The notes below the pieces were generated by a model that did no database searches, was not told where the DNA came from, and worked only from the letters and a program-made list of their open reading frames with translations. From Pseudomonas putida NBRC 14164 (GTDB lineage: Bacteria > Pseudomonadota > Gammaproteobacteria > Pseudomonadales > Pseudomonadaceae), in contig NC_021505.1 of NCBI RefSeq assembly GCF_000412675.1, positions 4,148,501-4,212,500 on the forward strand: 64,000 nucleotides of DNA, given 5' to 3'. A program made the translations under genes and the position numbers. This document shows positions 16,725 through 23,870 of the stretch, piece by piece; the first letter of the stretch is position 1, and every line of letters begins with the position of its first letter.

Positions 16725-17084
16725 CTAGCCGACGATCACGTAGAACTTGAGCATCGGCACTGGTTGGCGCCAGGTGCCACGAAAGCCCTTGGGCACCAGG
16801 AAGGAGTCACCTTGGGTATAGGTTTCGCAGAAGCCTTCCGCCTCCAGCGTGACCTCGCCCTCCAGCACCACCATGAACTCGTCGGCCGGGTAGCTTTCGT
16901 AGCGCTCGGTATACGGCTCGCAGCGCCAGATACCCGATTTCACCGGCGGTTCGCCACGGCTGAAGTAGGCATGGTCAAGGCCCATCGGCCGGCCTTCGAT
17001 GAGCTCGGCATGCTCAAGGGCTTGGTTCGGCAATTGTTGCCAGCCTGCGGGACCAGTGGAAGAAAAACGGATCGGAAGGAGCAT
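16725..17084 (-). CDS. Small cupin-domain protein
   Basis: This 119-residue single cupin starts at the ATG 17082-17084 (GAGG 9 bp upstream). It contains YESYPADEFMVVLEGEVTLE and a second motif with GDSFLVPKGFRGTWRQP, resembling the DUF861/Cupin_3 type often found beside catabolic oxidoreductases. It has Glu but few of the His ligands expected in metal cupins, so it may be a binding or isomerising protein. It is the first gene of the leftward operon and diverges from the LysR gene. The precise role is unknown. Confidence 0.78.
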   Translation of the reverse strand: MLLPIRFSSTGPAGWQQLPNQALEHAELIEGRPMGLDHAYFSRGEPPVKSGIWRCEPYTERYESYPADEFMVVLEGEVTLEAEGFCETYTQGDSFLVPKGFRGTWRQPVPMLKFYVIVG

Positions 17085-17140
17085 GATGGAGCCTCGGATT
17101 TGCGTGTTGAGATTGACAGTCAGGCTAGGGTCGGGCTTCC

Positions 17141-18166
17141 ATGCAGACAAGTGACAAGATTTCTGCCTGCGTCACCTCAGGTTACGGAGCCACCTCCTTG
17201 AGAAAGCACCAGTCCCTGACCGCGCTACGAGCCTTCGAGGCCGTTGCCCGGCTCAACAGCATTTCGTGCGCCGCACAAGAACTGCATGTCACACGCCCCG
17301 CAGTGTCCAAGCAGGTTGCGCAACTGGAGAGCGACATGGGCTGCCCCCTGCTGCTGCGTACCGGCAATGTGATCCGCCTGACACCGGCCGGTCGCGAGCT
17401 GTTCGTGGCCCTGCAACAAGCCTTCGAGCTGATCCAGCTGACCACCGATACCATCAGTCGCCGGGCACGCCAGGGCGAACAGCTGAGGGTGCTGGTATGC
17501 CGTGACTTCGCCTCGAGCTGGCTGGCCGGCCAGGTCGGAAAATTCCTGGTCGCCAACCCTGGAATTTCCGTGGAGATCACCGCAGAGAAAAACGCGACCT
17601 TCCGCCTCGACGAAGATTTCGACTTCCGTATTTTCTATGGCATGCATGGCGCCAAGGTCGGTGGCGGGCTGGAAGCGTCCGAGCTGTGCCGCTGGATCGA
17701 TCTGCTGGTCTGCACCCGCGACTTCGCCCAGACCTACCTAGGCGAAGGCCGCAAGCCTTGCGATGCGCCGTACCTGATCGATGCCAACTACGACATCTGG
17801 GATGAATGGTGCGCCCTGACCCGGCTCGACCCCGGCGGCGCACGACGCCAGCAGACGATGTTCAACGAAACCACCCTGTGCCTGTCCGTCGCGGCATCTG
17901 GGGGTGGCCTGACCATCGGCGACAGCTTCCTGGCCATGCCTGCCATTCGCGCAGGTGAGCTGATCGTGCCCTACCCACTCGGCCTGGTTAGCGCGCAGAA
18001 CTACACCCTCTTCAAACCCAAAAGGCCAAGTTCCCCCGCGAGCCAAAAGTTTGAAATCTGGCTGCGTGGCGCGATAGAAAGCTACCAGGTGGGTGTGCGC
18101 CAAACGCTGACAGAACAGGGCATTCAGGTCATGGAACGTCAACGGATTTGCGCTATGGGGCGTTAG
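17141..18166 (+). CDS. LysR-family regulator divergent from the cupin-GMC-permease-HDAC operon
   Basis: This LTTR has an HTH segment with SISCAAQELHVTRPAVSKQV and a C-terminal effector domain. The ATG at 17141 gives 341 residues with an N-terminal extension of about 20 residues. A TTG at 17198 with GGAG upstream gives 322 residues and the family's normal spacing before the HTH, so it may be the true start. Only about 56 bp separate it from the cupin start, the usual layout for a LysR protein controlling a divergent catabolic operon. The inducer is unknown. Confidence 0.85.
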   Translation: MQTSDKISACVTSGYGATSLRKHQSLTALRAFEAVARLNSISCAAQELHVTRPAVSKQVAQLESDMGCPLLLRTGNVIRLTPAGRELFVALQQAFELIQLTTDTISRRARQGEQLRVLVCRDFASSWLAGQVGKFLVANPGISVEITAEKNATFRLDEDFDFRIFYGMHGAKVGGGLEASELCRWIDLLVCTRDFAQTYLGEGRKPCDAPYLIDANYDIWDEWCALTRLDPGGARRQQTMFNETTLCLSVAASGGGLTIGDSFLAMPAIRAGELIVPYPLGLVSAQNYTLFKPKRPSSPASQKFEIWLRGAIESYQVGVRQTLTEQGIQVMERQRICAMGR

Positions 18167-18252
18167 CGGTCGGGGCTGCTATCGACCCATAGCAGCTATT
18201 CAGGGCAAGCCATATACCCTGTGTTTATCCAGCCACTTCAACAGGAATTAAA

Positions 18253-19185
18253 TCAGACCGGCCGGTACTCAACCGTCAGATGGTTGATTTCGTGAACCGG
18301 TTTGAGCCGTTCACGAATGGTGTCGGCGTTCGCAGTGGCATCACCAAGGACGCTTACGATAGCTGCATGGGCTTGTGGTCCAACCCGCCAGACATGCAAG
18401 TCCGTGATAGTGACATCCCCCTGTCTCTCAACCAGTTCGCGGATCTCCAAGGCGACGTGTTCATCTGTCTGATCCAGCAGTACTCCTGCGGTGGCCCCCA
18501 TCAAGGTCCATGCCCAGCGCGCAATAACTACGGCGCCGACAATCCCCATGACCGGGTCCAGCCACACCCAGCCGAGATACTGGCCGGCGAGCAATGCAGC
18601 AATAGCCAGAACGGAAGTCAGCGCGTCCGCAATGACGTGTACGTAGGCCGATTTCAGGTTGTTGTCGTTACCGTGATGGGCGTGGGCATGGCCGTGATCA
18701 TGATCGTGATCGTGATCGTGCCCATGACTATGCCCGTGACCTAGCAGCAGGGCACTGACAATGTTGACGATCAAACCGGCAATCGCGATGAGCGTCGCGG
18801 GGCCGAACTGAACTTCTGTTGGCTGCATGAGGCGCATGACAGACTCAACGCCCATTCCCACTGAGACCATTCCGAGAATCAGCGCCGAGGCGAATCCGCC
18901 CAAATCTCCAACCTTACCGGTACCGAAACTGTAGCGCTGGCTGGAAGCGTGGCGTTTTGCGTATACATAAGCTGCCGCTGCGATGCCCAATGCGCCGGCA
19001 TGAGTTGCCATGTGAAAGCCATCAGCCAGTAACGCCATCGAGCCCGTGATATAGCCAGCGGTGATCTCACCAACCATCATCACAACGGTCAGCGCCACAA
19101 CCCAAAGCGTACGTTTGGCATTTTCGTCATGTGCTGAGCCAAGGAACACATGATCGTGAGCGTAATTTATGTTCGTGCTAGTCAT
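18253..19185 (-). CDS. dmeF: CDF-family divalent metal efflux transporter (DmeF)
   Basis: This 310-residue cation diffusion facilitator has six predicted membrane helices, with the metal-site motif LLADGFHMATHAGAL in helix 2 and VHVIADALTSVLA in helix 5. A long His/Asp-rich cytoplasmic loop (GHGHSHGHDHDHDHDHG) sits between helices 4 and 5. An N-terminal INYAHDHVF segment is typical of DmeF. It exports Co2+/Ni2+ or related ions to the periplasm. The start ATG at 19185 has AGGA upstream; a GTG at 19209 overlapping the regulator stop is an alternative. It is co-transcribed with dmeR. Confidence 0.88.
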   Translation of the reverse strand: MTSTNINYAHDHVFLGSAHDENAKRTLWVVALTVVMMVGEITAGYITGSMALLADGFHMATHAGALGIAAAAYVYAKRHASSQRYSFGTGKVGDLGGFASALILGMVSVGMGVESVMRLMQPTEVQFGPATLIAIAGLIVNIVSALLLGHGHSHGHDHDHDHDHGHAHAHHGNDNNLKSAYVHVIADALTSVLAIAALLAGQYLGWVWLDPVMGIVGAVVIARWAWTLMGATAGVLLDQTDEHVALEIRELVERQGDVTITDLHVWRVGPQAHAAIVSVLGDATANADTIRERLKPVHEINHLTVEYRPV

Positions 19186-19205
19186 GAGCGTGATCCTGGA
19201 TGCGT

Positions 19206-19481
19206 TCACTTGGAGTAACGGCGAATCGCTTCAAGAAGCTCCTCGACGCCTTTGTTACGCTCTTCTTCGCTGAGAGCAGGGTTCGCGACATGCTCCCGCG
19301 CGTGATCTTCGATGATTTCCTCCATCAAGCCATTGATAGCTCCGCGAGTAGCGGCAACAAGGTGCAGTGTTTTCGCGCAATCAAGGTCCGACTCCAATGC
19401 CCGCTCAACGGCTTGGATTTGTCCGGCGATACGTTTCACGCGTTTGAGCAGATCGTCTCTGTTTGCTGCAATGTGGCCCAT
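19206..19481 (-). CDS. dmeR: RcnR/CsoR-family metal-responsive repressor (DmeR)
   Basis: This 91-residue all-helical repressor begins MGHIAANRDDLLKRVKRIAG with the family's DNA-contact helix. It shows the His and Cys residues of the metal site (early His3, Cys35 in DLDCAKTLH, His40) expected of Ni/Co-sensing RcnR-type proteins. The gene sits directly upstream of dmeF. G/C-tract operators lie immediately before its start. Metal binding would release repression of the efflux gene. Confidence 0.87.
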   Translation of the reverse strand: MGHIAANRDDLLKRVKRIAGQIQAVERALESDLDCAKTLHLVAATRGAINGLMEEIIEDHAREHVANPALSEEERNKGVEELLEAIRRYSK

Positions 19482-19483
19482 GG

Positions 19484-19532
19484 GATACCCCCCCTACCTA
19501 TACTCCCTGCATGATAGGTATACCCCCTATAC
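19484..19532 (-). promoter_or_regulatory. Two G-tract operators for DmeR
   Basis: On the minus strand GTATAGGGGGTATAC (19518-19532, palindromic ends around a G5 tract) is followed by a second copy with a G7 tract (19484-19503) that reaches the dmeR ribosome-binding position. AT-flanked G-tracts are the established recognition feature of RcnR/CsoR/DmeR repressors. The G7 tract may double as the Shine-Dalgarno region, so repressor and ribosome could compete there. Confidence 0.68.
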
Positions 19533-19659
19533 GTATGCAAGGTTTAGCAGATGGAAGGCTTATCTACACGTCCTTGCGGGTGGAGTGACTTCATTTTCGA
19601 GGGTAAAGCGAGGGGTTTGGAGGGGCCGCCTCTCGCCGATTACTACCCCCTTGCGACAG

Positions 19660-19708
19660 GCCGCTTTGGGTCGAAAGCAGCCGGTCACGACAGACCACTT
19701 TCGACCCA
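19660..19708. repeat. Dispersed repeat with an 11-bp inverted pair
   Basis: The stretch 19533-19840 (about 300 bp) has no supported gene. Inside it GCTTTGGGTCGAAAGCAGCC (from 19663) resembles a second sequence near 22815 with three mismatches. TGGGTCGAAAG at 19667-19677 pairs exactly with CTTTCGACCCA at 19698-19708. It appears to be a copy of a common intergenic Pseudomonas repeat. Confidence 0.45.
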
Positions 19709-19840
19709 TTGCAGACACTCACGGAAAGGAGTACTGCAAACCGAGGCCTCCGATCGCCATTACTGCTGGCTCTGGCTTGACAGCACTCTTCATATTCACT
19801 GCAATGAAATGCGTTTAGGGGACGAACCAAGGAACCAGCC

Positions 19841-20290
19841 ATGGGCAAGACGCCATCCTGTTCCCGGGGGACATCCTCCGTGCCTCGGTTTTCATTCCGG
19901 TGGGCTTGTTTCTGGTCTGCCTTACATTTTGGTTGGTTGAAGACCGCTTGGACCGCTTGGGCTTTGTAGTTCACGCCCAACGCGCCCGAGGCAATGTCAG
20001 CGCTGTGAACGCGGGCGGCAGTCATCCACAAATCGACTTTAGGGACGCCACTGGCAGAGTGATCAGCTCACCCGAAACTGGGTTGATGTTCGGCTACGCC
20101 ATAGGCGACCGGGTTAACGTGTTGTACCGCCCTGAAGCGCCCGCTACGACCGCACTCATCGATGACCGAGGCGCGCTGTGGGGCGCGAGCCTGCTGGCCG
20201 GTCTGTTCGCTTGCGTATTCGCGTTGGGAGGTAGCCGCTACCACCTGGCCGCATGGATTTACCGACGCCGGATGGCGCAACCAGTTGAAA
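19841..20290 (+). pseudogene. DUF3592-type membrane protein gene, frameshifted start and IS-interrupted end
   Basis: The open frame from about 19843 to 20290 encodes GQDAILFPGDILRASVFIPV, a membrane helix, a beta-rich middle with FRDATGRVISS and GDRVNVLYRPEAPATTALID, then a second helix, matching the DUF3592 layout. The only well-placed start (ATG at 19841, AAGGA upstream) is one base out of frame: ATGGGC would need one extra G to read MGQDAIL. After about 20285 the frame runs antisense through an IS5-type transposase remnant. A GTG at 19900 could start a shortened product. The gene is probably dead. Confidence 0.6.
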
Positions 20291-20450
20291 TGGGTTGCGA
20301 CCACCGCCGGCCTTTGGGTAGTGCGCCTCAATCAATGCCACCAATCAGCTCCACGGCAGCATCTGCTCCATCTCGGCCATGAAACGCTCGCGAAGGGTTT
20401 GCTTGCGCTTACCGGCGTTACTCGAAATCGGAAAAGCTCATCTGACTCAT
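20285..20450 (-). mobile_element. IS5-family transposase remnant (N-terminus only)
   Basis: Reading leftward from the ATG at 20450 gives MSQMSFSDFE. One base is then missing after GAGTA, and the other frame continues YAGKRKQTLRERFMAEMEQM, LPWS, a stop, LVALIEAHYPKAGGGRNPF. This is the conserved N-terminus of IS5-family transposases (FSDFEYAGKRKQTRRE... VPWS.L.ALIEP.YPK). The match ends near 20285. Frameshift, in-frame stop and truncation show it is inactive. Confidence 0.72.
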
Positions 20451-20483
20451 GAGACGGAGGGCTTGTAGAGGGCAGTGGACGGA

Positions 20484-20536
20484 GGGCTATTTCAGCACAG
20501 GTCAGACGGCCTGTGCTGACTTGATTGGAGAATCCC
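20484..20536 (+). repeat. Left copy of inverted repeat bounding the T6SS cassette
   Basis: The sequence starts GGGCTATTTCAGCACAGGTC and ends TGACTTGATTGGAGAATCCC. It contains an internal 8-bp stem (AGCACAGG / CCTGTGCT). An inverted copy occurs at 22468-22515 with a short deletion in the loop and about six substitutions. It sits just after the immunity-candidate gene and may act as its terminator, or be the end of a mobile unit. Confidence 0.65.
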
Positions 20537-20542
20537 TAAGCT

Positions 20543-20908
20543 TCAACGATATACATAATGGAAAATGGTTAGAGCAATGAGCAGTACCATTTGGATGACT
20601 AACATGCTCACCAATAATCGTCTCATGTTGGGCGGAAAACGTTTAACTTCATTTAAGTCAATCAAGCCTCTGCGCAAAAAGATTGACGGTATCGCCAGCA
20701 CCAAAGAGATCGACCCCGTGCGCATGACTTTGCCCAGTAAGCCTGCATGCTGGAATATTTTTTTATTGCCGGCCACGTACGTACAGTTCGGGAGTAACGA
20801 CTCAAAGTGCTCAGTGTATTTATGTGCGATGTAACACAGCACGATCATAGACAGAACTATGGGCGCAAGGATCAACAGCGCAATCAATCCAGGGTCAACT
20901 GCATTCAC
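20543..20908 (-). CDS. Small polytopic membrane protein, candidate immunity protein
   Basis: This 121-residue protein starts at GTG 20906-20908, overlapping the stop of the upstream effector candidate (GTGA). It has three hydrophobic segments: about residues 8-29, 66-79 and 94-117. A multi-pass membrane protein translationally coupled behind a glycine-zipper protein in an hcp cassette is what is expected for immunity against a membrane-permeabilising effector. No named family was recognised, so the role is inferred from position and topology. Confidence 0.65.
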   Translation of the reverse strand: MNAVDPGLIALLILAPIVLSMIVLCYIAHKYTEHFESLLPNCTYVAGNKKIFQHAGLLGKVMRTGSISLVLAIPSIFLRRGLIDLNEVKRFPPNMRRLLVSMLVIQMVLLIALTIFHYVYR

Positions 20909-21882
20909 TCCGATACCTCACGATATAAAAAATCACCCACCATCTCACCTCCCCAGCTCCCGATGTCTCCGAAGATTTTACCGCCAACTGCACCGCCTAC
21001 CACAGCACAAACCAGCGCTCCAGGGCCGCCTGTAGTAACCCCCAGAACGACTACACAAGCACCAGCTCCTGCCATACCTCCCGCATACCCACCGAGGCTG
21101 CCACCTCCCAGGCCACCTATCAACGCCGAGCTTTCAACATATTTGGCGCGGCGGCACTGGTCCTCCCGGCCCATTGTGCAGGCTTTATGAATCGACAAGC
21201 CTGTGGCAGCCACATCCAGCGCAGTACCGATATACGTGCCTTTCTTGACCAAATTCGACGCTTTGGCAACACCAGATACCTTGTCGGCATAACCGGCGAT
21301 CTCGCCTGAGTGGAGGTAGCTGCGGGTCGAGATGCCCAATGCCTGCTTGACCTTTCCTTGGTTACGTAACCCTGAACCGTACGCGGCGAAGTTTCCCAGC
21401 TGCTTTTCGAGCTTCATGAACAAAGCGGTGCGCTTGGCATAAAACGCGTCGCGGGCACTCAAGGTGCCAGAGCCGAGGTACTCGCGATGTAATTTCTCGA
21501 TCTCCTCAAGTGTGTCCTTGATATTTTGCAGATGCCTGCTCCAGCCTTCACCGACTGCACCAACTCCCATTGAAGCGTTGGCAAGAACGCTTTGCAGCAA
21601 GTCGAAGTGCTCCAGGAAAAAATCATCCGCGTCCACCCCACTTGTAAGCAAGCCAGCGTGCACCTGAGCAGCCTTGGCCATGAGGAAAGCTTCGTGGCTG
21701 GTGCAAGAGGGTGTATCGGGGTCGCCGACGATCACCAGCTCCCCGCCCATAACCACACTGTTGGCAATGTGCGCATTCAGAACATCGAATTTGCCCTGAG
21801 CATGCCCCGATACCGGTGTGCTGGCCTTCAAAGCGTGGTAGGACTGGGTCCTGGAGTTGATGAAGCTGCGTGCCTCACTCAT
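20905..21882 (-). CDS. Putative Hcp-linked T6SS effector with glycine-zipper membrane region
   Basis: This 325-residue protein starts at the ATG 21880-21882 (GAGG 9 bp upstream), only 9 bp after the hcp stop. Residues 1-215 look soluble and helical, including a charged coiled-coil stretch at 112-160. Residues 218-318 are strongly Gly/Ala-rich (GGLGGGSLGGYAGGMAGAG, then VVGGAVGGKIFGDIGSWGG) and can form paired membrane hairpins, as in pore-forming toxins. No enzyme motif is visible. Order hcp - this gene - membrane protein suggests a T6SS effector loaded on Hcp and neutralised by the next gene product. I do not recognise a named family. Confidence 0.65.
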   Translation of the reverse strand: MSEARSFINSRTQSYHALKASTPVSGHAQGKFDVLNAHIANSVVMGGELVIVGDPDTPSCTSHEAFLMAKAAQVHAGLLTSGVDADDFFLEHFDLLQSVLANASMGVGAVGEGWSRHLQNIKDTLEEIEKLHREYLGSGTLSARDAFYAKRTALFMKLEKQLGNFAAYGSGLRNQGKVKQALGISTRSYLHSGEIAGYADKVSGVAKASNLVKKGTYIGTALDVAATGLSIHKACTMGREDQCRRAKYVESSALIGGLGGGSLGGYAGGMAGAGACVVVLGVTTGGPGALVCAVVGGAVGGKIFGDIGSWGGEMVGDFLYREVSE

Positions 21883-21891
21883 CGTCTTACC

Positions 21892-22381
21892 TCACGCATA
21901 CTTCTTATTGTTGATCCGGTCCCAGCCCCCCGTCACATTCCCTCCAGCGCTACCATCAGTTCGTTTCTGCCGGGTGTAGGTGGTCTTGATGCGTCCGTAG
22001 TTCAGCTGAACGACCTCGATAGGAACGCCCGAGCCGGCGTTCTGCGAGTAGTCGGCAATGATCACTTCTTCCAAGACAACTTCGTAGTACTTCAGCTTGT
22101 CTGTGCCTGCCCGGCAAAGCACGAGCTTCACTTCTTTCAGATGTTGGCCCGCACAGCTTGCTTCCAGCAGCTTGCAACTCGCGCTGTCGAGAAACTTAGT
22201 GAAGGTGAAATTGGTCAGGATCGTACGATCCGGATGTCGCACCGCCAGAAGAGCTCGCGGTGGCAGATGTGCTTTGATTGACGGCGAAATTGTAGCTATT
22301 GATCTCGATCCAGTTGGTGTACTGCTCATCCAGCGCTTCGCCAGGGATACCGTCGATTTGGATGTAGGCATCGAAAGCCAT
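21892..22381 (-). pseudogene. hcp: Type VI secretion tube protein Hcp, broken by a one-base insertion
   Basis: The start ATG (22379-22381) has AAGGAGC upstream and gives MAFDAYIQIDGIPGEALDEQ and on to QSTSATASSSGGATSG, a normal Hcp N-terminus. The frame then goes wrong (SYDPDQFHLH) and soon stops. One frame over, the protein resumes exactly as expected, RTILTNFTFTKFLDSASCKL through YGRIKTTYTRQK to NNKKYA. Reading GGAT-CGT where GGN-CGT is expected places a single extra base at about 22219-22223. Whole-length Hcp would be about 162 residues. It is either a real frameshift mutation or a sequencing error; no slippery heptamer is visible. Confidence 0.88.
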
Positions 22382-22467
22382 ATTTACCGCTCCTTGGTAA
22401 TGGTTGGAATAATTCTCGAAGGAAGAGTGTGACACTTATATCAAAAAAAAGTTTCTGGGCACGTTAT

Positions 22468-22515
22468 GGGTTTTCCGATCAAGTCAGCACAGGCTGACCT
22501 GTGTTGGGATAGCCC
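22468..22515 (-). repeat. Right copy of inverted repeat bounding the T6SS cassette
   Basis: On the minus strand this reads GGGCTATCCCAACACAGGTC, then AGCCTGTGCTGACTTGAT and GGAAAACCC, matching the copy at 20484-20536 in inverted orientation. It lies 87 bp upstream of the hcp start, so the cassette hcp-effector-immunity is enclosed between the two copies. Confidence 0.65.
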
Positions 22516-22750
22516 TTCCTAGGAATTGGGGGACGCTAGCGCACGATCCGCGCAATTTACTACCTGCTGAGAGAGGATTAGAAAGCCTTGGAGCGATGCG
22601 TAGCCTATTACTGGAGTAGTTGCCCCGCGTCAGAAAGGCCCAAACGTCCTGGGAGTGCTTCTTCATGCCGAAGATCTTGCACGGCAATGTGATAAGTGAC
22701 CCGATGGCGTAAAGCCACATGCCAAGAAGCACGATTGCTACAAAGTCCAT
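22484..22750 (-). CDS. Hypothetical small membrane peptide (uncertain)
   Basis: From an ATG at 22748-22750 (AGGAG about 14 bp upstream) the frame gives MDFVAIVLLGMWLYAIGSLI, one membrane helix, then a basic tail of about 60 residues without recognisable features. Its last codons run into the inverted repeat. It may be a real small gene or the 5' remnant of one truncated when the repeat-bounded cassette arrived. Confidence 0.35.
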   Translation of the reverse strand: MDFVAIVLLGMWLYAIGSLITLPCKIFGMKKHSQDVWAFLTRGNYSSNRLRIAPRLSNPLSAGSKLRGSCASVPQFLGRAIPTQVSLC

Positions 22751-22811
22751 GGTGTTTATATCTCCTGGGGCTACCGTAAGGGGCTGGCAGTGGAATTCGT
22801 TTACCACGAGG

Positions 22812-22834
22812 GCAGCTTTGGGTCGATAACAGCC
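22812..22834. repeat. Second copy of the GCTTTGGGTCGA dispersed repeat
   Basis: GCAGCTTTGGGTCGATAACA at 22812 matches the sequence from 19660 in the same orientation with three mismatches. The two copies enclose the whole scarred segment between dmeR and cynR. Such repeats are scattered in Pseudomonas genomes, so this may be coincidental. Confidence 0.4.
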
Positions 22835-22846
22835 TATCGCGCCCTT

Positions 22847-23758
22847 CTACATCAACCGGGCGGAGCAGCCGGGCGCCTCAAGTTGCTTGGCCACTTTCAT
22901 TGCCAGTTCGACAAAGGCTCTCGCTGCAGCCGTTTGATAAACCCCTTTTCGTTGCATCAGAACAGCAGTGCGCTGCAAGCGCTGCTGGTCAAGCTCGATA
23001 GCGACCAACTGCTCGTGAGCCTGGGCGATGGTGGCCGGCAACAAGGTCGAGAGCTTGGTCCTGCTGACCACTTCGATAAGCGCACTGATGGTATTGGCTT
23101 CCACTTGTACGTGAGGCCGAATGTTGTGCTGGCGGCAATAGCTGTCGATCTGCTCACGCGTGGCAAATTCGGCGCTCAAGAGTATCAGCGATTCTGAGTT
23201 CAACGCCTCCACGCCAATACTGGCCGTCGTGGCGAGGGGATGCCGCTTGCCTACCACCAGCGCGAGGGTTTCGACCAGGAGCGCTTGGGCCTCCAGGTCC
23301 AGATGATGGCCGTTGTCGAACGCTATGCCCACATCAACCTCGTCGGCCAACAACAATTCCTCCATCGCCTCTTGGGCGATCTCTCGCACCACCAGCGTGA
23401 TGTTCGGGTAGCAGCCATGGAACGCTTCAACCAGCGGGCCAACGAGATAGCTGGTGAATGTCGGCGTTACCCCCACCCTAAGTGACCCGCGGCTCAGATC
23501 GCCGAGGTCATCAATGGCTCGTTTTGCCTCCTGCAGTTCCTGCGCGGCCCGCTTGGCATAGCGCAGATACACCTCGCCGGCATCCGTCAGCCGCGTGGTG
23601 CGGCCGGAGCGATCGAACAAGGTTGTGCCGAGGCTCTCTTCCAGCTGCCGGACCTGCTGCGACAAGGCCGGTTGAGACACATGCAGCGCCGCTGCGGCGC
23701 GGGTGAAACTGAGATGGTTTGCCACTGCGATGAAGTACTGGATGTGTCGGGCAAGCAT
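22847..23758 (-). CDS. cynR: LysR-family cyanate-responsive regulator CynR
   Basis: This 303-residue LTTR begins MLARHIQYFIAVANHLSFTR, with the HTH AAALHVSQPALSQQVRQLEE at about residues 22-41 and a full effector domain. It diverges from cynT-cynS with 112 bp between starts, the classic cyn layout, in which CynR activates the operon in response to cyanate. A palindromic site lies between the genes. Confidence 0.87.
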   Translation of the reverse strand: MLARHIQYFIAVANHLSFTRAAAALHVSQPALSQQVRQLEESLGTTLFDRSGRTTRLTDAGEVYLRYAKRAAQELQEAKRAIDDLGDLSRGSLRVGVTPTFTSYLVGPLVEAFHGCYPNITLVVREIAQEAMEELLLADEVDVGIAFDNGHHLDLEAQALLVETLALVVGKRHPLATTASIGVEALNSESLILLSAEFATREQIDSYCRQHNIRPHVQVEANTISALIEVVSRTKLSTLLPATIAQAHEQLVAIELDQQRLQRTAVLMQRKGVYQTAAARAFVELAMKVAKQLEAPGCSARLM

Positions 23759-23779
23759 GGACGCACCTATAAGATTATC

Positions 23780-23794
23780 TGATCTATTAGATCA
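23780..23794. promoter_or_regulatory. CynR operator candidate
   Basis: TGATCTA-T-TAGATCA is a perfect 7+7 dyad in the cynR-cynT intergenic region, 22 bp before the cynR start codon on its strand. It has the T-N11-A form of LysR sites. A related half-site (AAATCAGA) follows at 23797. Confidence 0.6.
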
Positions 23795-23870
23795 TAAATC
23801 AGACTTTTACCTTATTGAAAGGGCTGCGTAACCTTTGCTTCAACACATCGCGTCATTCAAGGAGTCAACC

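Noticed and set aside
18655..18740. Short tandem repeat (CATGATCGTGATCGTG-like) on the plus strand
   Set aside because: It encodes the His/Asp-rich loop of DmeF on the other strand and needs no separate explanation.
19591..20031. 146-codon minus-strand frame
   Set aside because: No family resemblance; it is antisense to the DUF3592 frame and crosses the dispersed repeat.
22200..22240. Programmed ribosomal frameshift in hcp
   Set aside because: There is no slippery heptamer and no downstream pseudoknot pattern at GGATCGT; Hcp is not known to use frameshifting. A mutation or sequencing error is simpler.
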